From NCBI RefSeq assembly GCF_001612745.1, contig NZ_BDBA01000024.1, positions 32,057-96,056 on the forward strand: 64,000 bases of DNA. Direction: 5' to 3'. The stretch comes from Nocardia amamiensis NBRC 102102 (GTDB lineage Bacteria; Actinomycetota; Actinomycetes; Mycobacteriales; Mycobacteriaceae). This document shows positions 17,527 through 24,692 of the stretch, piece by piece. The notes beneath the pieces were generated by a model that saw only the letters and a program-made list of their open reading frames with translations, had not been told where the DNA came from and did not search any database. The position numbers were made by a program, and so were the translations under genes. Positions within the stretch are counted from its first letter, which is position 1. Every line of letters begins with the position of its first letter.

Positions 17527-18744
17527 GTGAAAGTGATCGACGTGGCCGCGACGGCCCTGCTGGTGCTGTTGCCTGCCGCCCCGGCGCACGCCCACGTGAT
17601 GGAATCCGGGTCGGAACTGCGTGTGACACAGACGTTTTCGGCAGGCGAGGTGACTCTGGTCCTGCCCGGCATCGCGCAGGCTCCCGCGCCGCTGCCGGTG
17701 AGCGCACACGCGCCGTACCCGATACGGCTCGAGCTGGAGCTGCGGTCGCTCACCGACGGCGGCACCTCGACGGGCACAGTGACCGCGGGCAGTGCAGCCG
17801 CGGCGCTGCAGATACGGCACGACGGTCCGCACGAACTGCGGGTCCGGGCGGATGACGAGGTGACGGTGATCCCGTTCCGGGTCGTGGTGCCCGAGCCTGC
17901 CGGGTGGGGGATGCTGGTCGACGGCGCCGCCCTCGTCGCCGGGTTGCTGCTGGTCGGCTCGGTACTGGCTACGCGCGGATCCCGTGTCCTGGTCGGCGGC
18001 GGCACCGCGGCAGCTGCCGTCGCGATCACGGTCACGCTGCTCACCCCGTATATGTCCGCGAACGGCGCCGCGGCGGCACCCGAGACCGGTAGGCCCTACG
18101 CCCAAGCTCGGTTCTCGACGCAGGCCGAGCCCGTCACCGGCGCCGACTTCACCCTCAGCGTGCGGTTGACCGACGGAGCGACCGGGCGGCCCGTCGACGA
18201 CCTCGCCGTCCACCACGAGGCGATGGCTCACCTGGTGGTGACGAGCGAAGACGGCAGCGTCTTCCGGCATCTGCACCCGTTGCGGACCGCACCGGGCATG
18301 CTGGCGGTCAGCCTGAATGTCGCCCGGCCCGGCCGCTATCTGGCCTATCTCGAGATCGAACGGCAGCGGGCCGGTGGGCAATTGCTCACCGGTGCGTTCC
18401 ACGTCGCCGGTGCGGTTCTGCCGGACACCGCCGACCACGACGGTGCTGGACGCGGTGCCATCGTTCCCCGGCTGTCGCCTGCAGTTCCGGTCGCCGGGAA
18501 TCCGGTGACGATCGAGGTCGACACCGCAGGGCCGCACCAGCTCTGGCTCGGCATGCCCGGCCATCTCGTCGTCCGCAGTAGCGACGGCGACCGGCTGACG
18601 CACGTACACGCGGCCGCGGCGGGCATATCCGCGCTGCGGTTCACGGTCACCTTCCCCGAACCCGGCCGCTGCCTGGCGTGGGTCCAGTATGCGGTCGGCG
18701 ACCGTGTCATCACCGAACCGTTCACACTGGAGGTTGTTCGATGA
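17527..18744 (+). CDS. Membrane-anchored His-rich exported protein, possible copper or heavy-metal binding
   Basis: This 405-residue protein has an N-terminal signal (LLVLLPAAPAHAH), a beta-rich domain of about 110 residues, two transmembrane segments near residues 138-180, then two similar extracytoplasmic beta domains. Each of these has an H-L-V-V..DG..H-x-H motif (MAHLVVTSEDG with FRHLHP; GHLVVRSSDG with THVHA). Such His/Met pairs are typical of exported copper-binding and FixH/YtkA-linked proteins, so metal binding is inferred. It overlaps the next gene by four bases (ATGA). Confidence 0.6.
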   Translation: MKVIDVAATALLVLLPAAPAHAHVMESGSELRVTQTFSAGEVTLVLPGIAQAPAPLPVSAHAPYPIRLELELRSLTDGGTSTGTVTAGSAAAALQIRHDGPHELRVRADDEVTVIPFRVVVPEPAGWGMLVDGAALVAGLLLVGSVLATRGSRVLVGGGTAAAAVAITVTLLTPYMSANGAAAAPETGRPYAQARFSTQAEPVTGADFTLSVRLTDGATGRPVDDLAVHHEAMAHLVVTSEDGSVFRHLHPLRTAPGMLAVSLNVARPGRYLAYLEIERQRAGGQLLTGAFHVAGAVLPDTADHDGAGRGAIVPRLSPAVPVAGNPVTIEVDTAGPHQLWLGMPGHLVVRSSDGDRLTHVHAAAAGISALRFTVTFPEPGRCLAWVQYAVGDRVITEPFTLEVVR

Positions 18745-19097
18745 AGTATCCGAGTCTGTGTGTGCTCCTGGTGGGAGCGTCGGTCGCGGCCATATCGTGC
18801 GGGTCCGGTGACTCGCCCGAACCCGTGCAGGCCGCGGGTGCTCAGTACACCGTCACCGTGCGGGCAGCCGATCCCATCGAGGTACGGGTTGTATCGGGCG
18901 CCGCGGAAACGGTCACCCTGGCGGCCGTCATGCCCGCCATGGGGCACGCCGTGCCGCCCGTGGCGACCGTGCGGACCGGGCCGAATCTTTTCGTCGCCAC
19001 CGGAAATCTGCTGACGATGGACGGTGAATGGGAGCTGTCCATCTCCCTCTCCGGTGACCGGGGCATGGAGACGATCACCGTCGACCTGCCGGTGTGA
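18741..19097 (+). CDS. FixH/YtkA-like lipoprotein
   Basis: This 118-residue protein starts with a signal ending in the lipobox AAISC, so it should be lipid-anchored outside the membrane. It has MPAMGHAVPP and a C-terminal ISLSGDRGMETITVDLPV, as in FixH/YtkA-like domains, where the Met/His set can bind copper. It is translated together with the His-rich membrane protein through an ATGA overlap, and the two likely act together. Confidence 0.7.
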   Translation: MKYPSLCVLLVGASVAAISCGSGDSPEPVQAAGAQYTVTVRAADPIEVRVVSGAAETVTLAAVMPAMGHAVPPVATVRTGPNLFVATGNLLTMDGEWELSISLSGDRGMETITVDLPV

Positions 19098-19114
19098 CCC
19101 GCGATGGTCACACC
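19091..19114. terminator. Convergent hairpin overlapping both stop codons
   Basis: A perfect 9-base inverted repeat (GGTGTGACC and GGTCACACC) with a six-base loop lies where the lipoprotein gene and the minus-strand gene converge. It includes the stop codons of both. There is no T-run, so it is a GC-type bidirectional terminator at best. Confidence 0.55.
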
Positions 19115-19824
19115 CGACGGTAGATGATCGGCTGCGCGGCAATGCCGTTGGCCTGGAAGTTGGCCAGCACGAACCGGCGGAAACCGGGACGAAAGATCAA
19201 GCCGGGCAAGAAGGTTCGCCAATGCGGCCAGCTCGCGTGGTTGATGATCCCGTAGTCGTTCGGTTCGCCCGCCAGCGGCTCCATCATGGCGGAGTTGGGT
19301 AGCGCGGTCTTCGCCTGGAACCACCCCGCCGTGTACTCCCACACCCGCAGCAGGGTTTCGCGGTCGTCGGCGTAGAAGTAGTTGAACAGGAAAAGGTGAT
19401 CCGGTCCATGGTCGACGTCGCCGAGGCGCCCGGCATTGCGCGCGACGATCTCGTGGGTGCGACGGGCAGCCGCCGTCATCGACTCGGCGAGTGTCCGATA
19501 GGCGGGGCTCTCGCGCAGCGCTTGTGCGGCAGCGACGGACTCGGTACGGACAAGGACGACGATGTCGTACCGCGCCGACCGGATTCCCCTGGCCGCCAGC
19601 AGTTCATCGCCCTCGCCCGGGGCGCGCAGCACCGCACGGAATACCGTGGCTTCCACCGCATCGATCGCCCTGGCCAGTACGGCGAGGTCGGTTGCCACCG
19701 CGCCCGGAGGAAACGCGAAATTGCCGCGCCATGTGCCGATTTCGCCAGCCAGTAGGAGAAACCCGTCGTCGGTGAGCGGCAAGGTGCGGGCTTTCACGGC
19801 CAAGTGATCGTTGATGAGCTTCAT
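19108..19824 (-). CDS. Conserved-type protein of unknown function, possible dimeric alpha/beta barrel
   Basis: This 238-residue soluble protein has YDIVVLVRTESVAAAQALR, reminiscent of ferredoxin-like/ABM strands, then FLFNYFYADDRETLL and YTAGWFQAKTALPNS, which is rich in aromatic residues, and INHASWPHWRTFLP. I recall similar mycobacterial proteins without known function. The upstream palindrome at 19861-19876 shares TGACTGA with the 17436-17496 operator, hinting at common control. Confidence 0.6.
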   Translation of the reverse strand: MKLINDHLAVKARTLPLTDDGFLLLAGEIGTWRGNFAFPPGAVATDLAVLARAIDAVEATVFRAVLRAPGEGDELLAARGIRSARYDIVVLVRTESVAAAQALRESPAYRTLAESMTAAARRTHEIVARNAGRLGDVDHGPDHLFLFNYFYADDRETLLRVWEYTAGWFQAKTALPNSAMMEPLAGEPNDYGIINHASWPHWRTFLPGLIFRPGFRRFVLANFQANGIAAQPIIYRRV

Positions 19825-19860
19825 GGCAGGGAAGCTAATCCGGTGCGTCTGCCCGCCGCA

Positions 19861-19876
19861 TCAGTCAGATGACTGA
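19861..19876. promoter_or_regulatory. Palindrome sharing TGACTGA with the long operator
   Basis: TCAGTCA and TGACTGA are separated by two bases, 37-52 bases upstream of the minus-strand gene starting at 19824. The same heptamer pair forms the core of the inverted repeat between 17406 and 17527. Confidence 0.45.
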
Positions 19877-19951
19877 GGTTCCCACGCTCACCCGCCACGG
19901 CTGACCTCGTCCTGTATGTCGGCTACCCCCGCGCGCGTCGCTGTGGCCGGT

Positions 19952-20848
19952 TCAGCGAAGGGCGGAAGCGGCCTGAGCCAGCAAGTCGCACTGGTGTCGC
20001 CAGTCGCCACCCGCGATCCCGAACACGAGGTGGTCGGCGCCGGCGTCGCGGTAGGCGGCGAGACGTTCGGTGGCGCCTTCGAGGGGGCCGGTGATAGGGA
20101 CGCGCATCGTGTCCTCGACGGATCGCCGGTAGGCGTGGCTGATTCCCGCGGCGATCTCGTCGCGGGTCGGTAATTCCGCGTCGGTGCCGAGGACGCCGGT
20201 GGCGCCGACCGCGACCGCAGGCACCGGTCGTCGACCCCTGGTTGCCAGGTCGGTGAGTTCGGCGAGTCCGGCTGCCAGTTCTGCCGGAGTGATCAGCGAG
20301 GGGAACCAGCCATCGGCCATCAGGGCGGCGCGACGGCGGGCCACCGCGGAGTGGTTACCTACCCACATCGGGGGAACCGGGACCGCGGGCGACAGCTGGA
20401 CCTCGGCCGGCCCGGCGGGCTCGGGCACGGTGACACGGCGGCCCGCGAGCAGCTCGGGTAGCAGGCGCAGCGCGGTGTCGGTGCGAATTCCGCGCTGCAC
20501 GTATGGGATTCCGGCGGCGGCCCACTGCGCGGGGTGTCCACCGGACCCGATGCCGAGCAATACCCGGCCGCCGCTGATGTGCTGCAGCGAGGCGATCTGT
20601 TTCGCCGCCCACGCCAGCGGGCGCAGCGCGGCGACGTACACGCTGGTGCCGAGGTGGATGCGGTGAGTGGCGGCCGCGGCTGCCGCGAGAGCGACGGTGC
20701 AGTCCAGCGACGGGGCGCCGGTGGCGAGGTGGTCGCCGTGCCAGACCCCGGCCAGGCCGGCCTGTTCGGCGTGGCGGGCCGCGGTCGCGATGTCGAGCTG
20801 TTGGTCGCGCTGGGTTGCCACCGAGGGCAGGATGACACCGATTCTCAT
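19952..20848 (-). CDS. LLM-class (F420-dependent type) oxidoreductase
   Basis: This 298-residue TIM-barrel luciferase-like protein shows GVWHGDHLATG near residue 35, LGTSVYVAALRPLAWAAKQIASL and LLGIGSGGHPAQW, the usual cofactor-barrel signatures. In mycolata these enzymes mostly use F420; flavin is the alternative. Its start overlaps by four bases the stop of a remnant quinone oxidoreductase gene, so the two were once an operon. The substrate is unknown. Confidence 0.85.
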   Translation of the reverse strand: MRIGVILPSVATQRDQQLDIATAARHAEQAGLAGVWHGDHLATGAPSLDCTVALAAAAAATHRIHLGTSVYVAALRPLAWAAKQIASLQHISGGRVLLGIGSGGHPAQWAAAGIPYVQRGIRTDTALRLLPELLAGRRVTVPEPAGPAEVQLSPAVPVPPMWVGNHSAVARRRAALMADGWFPSLITPAELAAGLAELTDLATRGRRPVPAVAVGATGVLGTDAELPTRDEIAAGISHAYRRSVEDTMRVPITGPLEGATERLAAYRDAGADHLVFGIAGGDWRHQCDLLAQAASALR

Positions 20849-21027
20849 GGAACGAGCACCACTTTGCCGACAGCCGTACGGTTTTCGAGCGCGGCGTGTG
20901 CCGCGGCGGCATCGGCGAGCGCGACCGGCGGGCCGAATTTGTGCTGCCGCACCGCGAACATGGCGAATATCCCTTCGCGTCGATCGCCAGAGCCGGTCGA
21001 TCGCATACGGATGATCGTGGCGGCCAT
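20845..21027 (-). pseudogene. Internally deleted quinone oxidoreductase remnant
   Basis: The ATG at 21027 gives 60 residues. The first part (MAATIIRMRSTG) looks like the start of an MDR/quinone oxidoreductase. The last 40 (FGPPVALADAAAAHAALENR, then TAVGKVVLVP) are its typical C-terminal end. The roughly 260 residues between, including the NADPH-binding fold, are gone, and the frame is kept. It is divergent from the TetR gene, a common pairing for such oxidoreductases. Confidence 0.65.
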
Positions 21028-21078
21028 AGACTGACTACGGGTCAGCACCCTACCTGATATTTGACCGAAGGTAAGCCA

Positions 21079-21783
21079 TTGACGACTTCCGAGCGCATCT
21101 TGGCCGCGGCGCGAATCCTGTTCGCCACGAGGGGGTATCGGGCCACCTCCATGCAGTCGATCGCCGATGACGTGGGAATCACCAAAGCGGCCCTGTACTA
21201 CCACTTCGAATCCAAGGACGAGATCCTGCGTCAGCTCACCCTCCCGATGCTGGACGAGCTGGACGCGACGCTGGCCGCTGCCGAGGCGGAGCCGGATGCC
21301 GAGATGGTCCGGTGGCGGGCGATCGAAGGCTACGTTGATGTGCACCTCCGTCACCGCCATACCCTCACCATGCTGGTCCTGGATATGACATTGTTGGTCC
21401 AGGCCCCGGTGGCCGACCGATTCCGCGTGGCAATCGCGCTGGCGAACGAACTCGTCGCCGGGCCGGGTGCGAGCATCGAGCAGCGGGTTCGGGCCTGTCA
21501 GGTGGTCGCCGGCTTGGCCGATCCGGTGGTGTTGTTCCGCAACGAACCGGCCGACCGGCTGCGGCAACTGATCCTCGACGGCGCGCGGGCGCTGCTGGGA
21601 GCGCCGCTCCCGGCGCGCCCGCGCGGAGCCGCCCGCGGGCGAAACGGTGGACGGCCCGCCAAACTCGGCGCCGAACAGATCGAACAGATGCGGAAGCTGC
21701 ACGCCCAAGGCGCAGGCATCGACGTGCTCGCCACCCGTTTCGAGGTCTCCCGCGCAACGATCTACCGCCATCTCAAAATGTAA
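21079..21783 (+). CDS. TetR-family regulator with an extra C-terminal Hin-like HTH
   Basis: This 234-residue protein opens with a normal TetR HTH (ILFATRGYRATSMQSIADDV, then ALYYHFESKDEIL) and a helical ligand domain. After an Arg/Gly/Pro linker it adds GRPAKLGAEQIEQMRKL and ATRFEVSRATIYRHL, the HTH_7 domain of resolvases and invertases. Two DNA-binding domains in one chain are unusual. I prefer the TTG at 21079, which has GAAGG in front, over the TTG at 21061. It probably controls the divergent oxidoreductase operon. Confidence 0.85.
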   Translation: MTTSERILAAARILFATRGYRATSMQSIADDVGITKAALYYHFESKDEILRQLTLPMLDELDATLAAAEAEPDAEMVRWRAIEGYVDVHLRHRHTLTMLVLDMTLLVQAPVADRFRVAIALANELVAGPGASIEQRVRACQVVAGLADPVVLFRNEPADRLRQLILDGARALLGAPLPARPRGAARGRNGGRPAKLGAEQIEQMRKLHAQGAGIDVLATRFEVSRATIYRHLKM

Positions 21784-21880
21784 CTCGCCAGGTCTTAGAT
21801 TTTGATACGAGACTGCCGCTGCGGCCGGATATCGACCGACGGTGGGGATCCTGGTGCGACATCGTTGGTTCAGGTGATTT

Positions 21881-22046
21881 GCGCAGCGGGTACTGCGCGA
21901 ACTCGCCGATATCGAACTGCCGGCGCTGCCGACGCCGCGTGCGGGCACGATCGACGCGAGTCGTTTCTCGGTACCTACGGCAACTCGATCGCCGCATCAC
22001 CATCAGCCAGGACGATACCGGCGCCATCTGGGCCGAGCAGGCAGCA
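21881..22046 (+). pseudogene. Remnant of a serine hydrolase C-terminal domain
   Basis: Fragments in three successive frames read RVLRELADIELPALPTP with IDASRF, then LGTYGN, then RRITISQDDTGAIWAEQ. Together they match the beta-rich tail found after beta-lactamase-type serine hydrolases (D-x-S-R-x-x-GTY, then ISQ-DDG-LW). No intact frame remains. It lies between the TetR and GIY-YIG-like genes and is probably decayed. Confidence 0.4.
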
Positions 22047-22116
22047 GATCCGTCGGCAAGATCACCGACTGCCGAGGTATTCCGGCGCAGCCCGGCCGTC
22101 GTGCATTCTGACTGAC

Positions 22117-22590
22117 ATGGCCTTCACGCTGACGGACTTCCAGGGGTTCGTACCGTTTGCCGCCCTGGCCGCGAGCGACGTTCCGGCAGGGCCGGGGGTG
22201 TATGTGGTCATGCGGCCGGCCATCGCACCGCCTGTATTCCTGGCGAGCAGTCCGGCGGGTTGGTTCAAGGGCAAGGACCCATCGGTGTCCATGGCGGTGC
22301 TGGAAGCGAATTGGGTGCCCGACGAGCCGGTTGTCTACATCGGCAAAGCAGATGCCGGGGCGAGGGGCAAGCGTGGGTTGCGCACGCGGCTGGACGAGTA
22401 TCGACGGCACGGCGCAGGAAAACCTGTCGGCCATACCGGCGGCCGATTCATCTGGCAGCTCGCTGATAGTTCCGAACTGCTGGTCGGGTGGCGCGAAGAA
22501 CCCGACGCCCTCGCGCTGGAGCAGTCGATGATCCGAAGCTTCAAGGCCATGCACGGCGGCCGGCGCCCGTTCGCCAACCTCCGCGACTAG
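22117..22590 (+). CDS. GIY-YIG-like nuclease-fold protein
   Basis: This 157-residue protein has GPGVYVVMRP followed about 50 residues later by VVYIGKADAG, then LRTRLDEYRRHG and a late LEQSMIRSFKAMHGGRRPFAN. The spacing of GVY, YIG, Arg and Glu follows a GIY-YIG core with an insertion. Endonuclease activity is inferred and unproved. It stands alone on the plus strand, starting at the ATG at 22117. Confidence 0.6.
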   Translation: MAFTLTDFQGFVPFAALAASDVPAGPGVYVVMRPAIAPPVFLASSPAGWFKGKDPSVSMAVLEANWVPDEPVVYIGKADAGARGKRGLRTRLDEYRRHGAGKPVGHTGGRFIWQLADSSELLVGWREEPDALALEQSMIRSFKAMHGGRRPFANLRD

Positions 22591-22754
22591 GGCGGCGGCA
22601 GGTCAGCCCAGAGGGACATGCCCTCACGAGACAACCCTCTGCTCCCTCATTCCGAGTTCAAGGGGTTCGCAGGAGCATGAACACGATCTCGGCTGCACCG
22701 ATGAATTTTGGGCGGATCCGTCGTCGATACCGCTGGATACACCGGCAGCGATGG

Positions 22755-22783
22755 GCCTGCGCTGGGACCGTTCCAGCGCAGGC
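22755..22783 (+). promoter_or_regulatory. Strong hairpin ahead of the monooxygenase leader
   Basis: A perfect 11-base stem (GCCTGCGCTGG with CCAGCGCAGGC) has a seven-base loop and no T-run. It lies 20 bases upstream of a short leader ORF and about 80 bases before the monooxygenase. It may be an attenuator, an operator or an upstream terminator. Confidence 0.5.
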
Positions 22784-22799
22784 AGAACACATGGAGGCA

Positions 22800-22847
22800 A
22801 TGATGAGCGTCGACGACCCCGCGCAGAGCAAACGATCCGGACAGTGA
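22800..22847 (+). CDS. Possible leader peptide of the FAD monooxygenase gene
   Basis: Behind GGAGG (22793-22797) two adjacent ATGs open a 15-codon ORF, MMSVDDPAQSKRSGQ, ending 16 bases before the GTG start of the monooxygenase. The ribosome site is better than that of the main gene. Together with the hairpin just upstream it suggests attenuation control, though it may be a chance ORF. Confidence 0.4.
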   Translation: MMSVDDPAQSKRSGQ

Positions 22848-22863
22848 TCCGGACGGGCGAGAA

Positions 22864-24084
22864 GTGGCTCCGGTGAGTGGTGTCAGGGTGTTGGTGGCGG
22901 GGGCGAGTATCGCGGGGCCCGCGCTGGCTCACTGGCTGCGTCGGCGGGGGGCCGAGGTGACCGTGGTGGAGCGGGCCCCCGAGCTGCGTCCCGGTGGGCA
23001 GGCAGTGGACGCGCGCGGGGTGACCAAGGAAGTCATCCGGCGGATGGGGCTGGACGCAGCCGTGCGCGCGGCCCGCACCGAAACCGCCGGCGCGTACACC
23101 GTGGACGCGAACGGGAACGTGCTGGAAACCTTCCGCGCGGACGACGACGGCGGCGACGGGTACATCGCGGAGATCGAGATCCTGCGCGGGGACTTGTCCC
23201 AGGTGCTCTTCGACGACACCCGGGACGGTGTCGAGTACGTCTTCGGCGACCGGATCGCCGAGCTCACTCAGGACGCGGACGGGGTCGATGTGGCCTTCGA
23301 GGGCGGCGACCGGCGGCGCTTCGACCTGGTGGTCGGGGCGGACGGGCTGCACTCGGCACTGCGAGCGATGGTCTTCGGGCCACGCGAGCGGTTCGTCCGC
23401 CACCTCGGGCACGTGCTGGCCTTCTACAGTGTGCCCAACGAGTTCGGGCTGGACCGCTGGCTGATCGACTACCAGGAGACCGGGCGCTCCGCCGGGCTGC
23501 GGCCCATCCAAGACGCCACCCGGGCGATGGCCATGTTCTCCTTCCCCTCGGGGAACTTCGACGTCGACTACCGCGACGTCGCGGCCCAGAAGCGCCTGCT
23601 GCGCCAGCGGATGGCCGGCATGGGCTGGTTGACCCCGCGCATCCTCGCGCACCTGGACGACACCCCGGACTTCTACCTCGACCAGGTCGCCCAAGTGGTG
23701 ATGGACCGCTGGTCGAGCGGACGAGTTGGGCTGCTCGGGGACGCGGCCTTCAGCTCGTCACCGATGTCCGGGCAGGGTACGGGGCTGGCCCTGGTCGGCG
23801 CCTACCTGCTGGCCGGAGAGCTGGCCGCCGCCGGGTGGGACCCGGAGGCCGGGTTCGCCGGTTACGAGCGGCGGATGCGCTCGTTCGTCGAGGCCAACCA
23901 GGAGATCGGCCGGTTGAACGCGCGCAGCCGCGACGTCCCAGGGCCGGACGCCGAGCCGAGCCCCGACTTCGCCGGTGAATGGTTCACCGAGCTGATCGAG
24001 CGCGCGATCAACGGCATCGAACTCCCCGACTACGCAGGGGCGCCGGACTCCAGGGCCCCGGCCGGACCGCCGACCACCTCCTAG
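22864..24084 (+). CDS. FAD-dependent aromatic-type monooxygenase
   Basis: This 406-residue group A flavoprotein monooxygenase has the dinucleotide motif VLVAGASIAGPALAHWL with ERAPE following, the DG motif DLVVGADGLHS and the FAD-binding GRVGLLGDAAFSSSPMSGQG. The overall shape matches UbiH/PHBH-like hydroxylases, including TetX- and rifampicin-type resistance enzymes. The substrate cannot be told from sequence. It starts with GTG and is preceded by a leader ORF and hairpin. Confidence 0.88.
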   Translation: MAPVSGVRVLVAGASIAGPALAHWLRRRGAEVTVVERAPELRPGGQAVDARGVTKEVIRRMGLDAAVRAARTETAGAYTVDANGNVLETFRADDDGGDGYIAEIEILRGDLSQVLFDDTRDGVEYVFGDRIAELTQDADGVDVAFEGGDRRRFDLVVGADGLHSALRAMVFGPRERFVRHLGHVLAFYSVPNEFGLDRWLIDYQETGRSAGLRPIQDATRAMAMFSFPSGNFDVDYRDVAAQKRLLRQRMAGMGWLTPRILAHLDDTPDFYLDQVAQVVMDRWSSGRVGLLGDAAFSSSPMSGQGTGLALVGAYLLAGELAAAGWDPEAGFAGYERRMRSFVEANQEIGRLNARSRDVPGPDAEPSPDFAGEWFTELIERAINGIELPDYAGAPDSRAPAGPPTTS

Positions 24085-24270
24085 GCCAGGCCGTAGGCGT
24101 CACATAGCGTGTCGAGAGGGACGACGCTTCGGTAAGCGGCCACCGCCGGACTCGGATGTAGATGTGGTGTGCGAGGGGTTGATCTCGCACTGGCGCAACC
24201 GTCTTGACCTGAACGTTTCCGTTCTATGTGGTTGGGCTGGAAGCAGTCCAAGAATCGGGGCAACCCGCTG

Positions 24271-24357
24271 ACATGCGGAAGCGTGTTGCTGGTTTGTGCC
24301 CTCGGCAGGACACGCACAACATGGGCAACTGTAAAACGCCTGGTCATCGTGGGTAAC
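24271..24357. repeat. Dispersed repeat R1, copy a
   Basis: The core reads TTTGTGCCCTCGGCAGGACA, CACAACATGGGCAACTG, then GCCTGGTCATCGTGGGTA. It is nearly identical to copy d (36413-36512) and diverged from copy b (28565-28631). On the minus strand all three encode a short ORF start M-x-CVSC. Copies lie at the edges of accessory gene cassettes. Confidence 0.75.
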
Positions 24358-24410
24358 TATTCAACTTGAGCGTTGCGACGTGCTTGCGCCAGCCACCCGC
24401 CCCTCCCATC

Positions 24411-24497
24411 TTCATGGAGTCCTGGGCTGGGCGTGTCGAACTTGGGATGATGAGGCCGACCTGCGGATTTTGGGTGGGCAATTGGTGATCGAAGCTG
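24411..24497. repeat. Dispersed repeat R2, copy a
   Basis: This carries CTGGGCTGGGCGTGTCGAAC, then GACCTGCGGATTTTGGGTGG and TTGGTGATCGAAGCTG. Clear relatives are at 28682-28758, 32077-32157 and 36551-36602. It follows R1 in the same order in copies a, b and d. Confidence 0.75.
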
Positions 24498-24510
24498 GAT
24501 GCGCGCTACA

Positions 24511-24577
24511 TGTGGACTGCCGTCGACTTGGCGGACTGCTTCTAGTCGAGTGATATCGAGGAAGACGCTGGCTCGGG
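24511..24577. repeat. Dispersed repeat R3, copy a
   Basis: This is a diverged block ending TCGAGGAAGACGCTGGCTCG, similar to 32171-32236 and 35198-35256. On the minus strand it encodes ASVFLDI; copy e encodes ANVFLEI. Confidence 0.55.
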
Positions 24578-24692
24578 CTGACCGATCGGCGAGGTGTCCG
24601 GCGATCACCAGGTGGTCACCAGCAGGCACTAGTCGCGACACGCTAATCTGCTCGTGAACATTGATGTCGCGATCGAAGGTTCAGGGGAGAGC

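Larger units (their letters stand above)
24085..24653. other. Gap with terminator hairpin and repeats R1a, R2a and R3a
   Basis: About 570 bases. GTGCGAG (24169-24175) and CTCGCAC (24184-24190) form a hairpin behind the monooxygenase gene. The rest holds repeat copies R1a, R2a and R3a. A minus-strand frame at 24357-24641 (94 codons, with ASVFLDITRLEAV) crosses R2a and R3a; related words recur in other copies, so it may be an eroded gene fragment. Confidence 0.5.

Noticed and set aside
22755..22783. Rifamycin-associated element upstream of the monooxygenase
   Set aside because: I could not match the stem to the known element with confidence, and the enzyme is not clearly a rifampicin monooxygenase.
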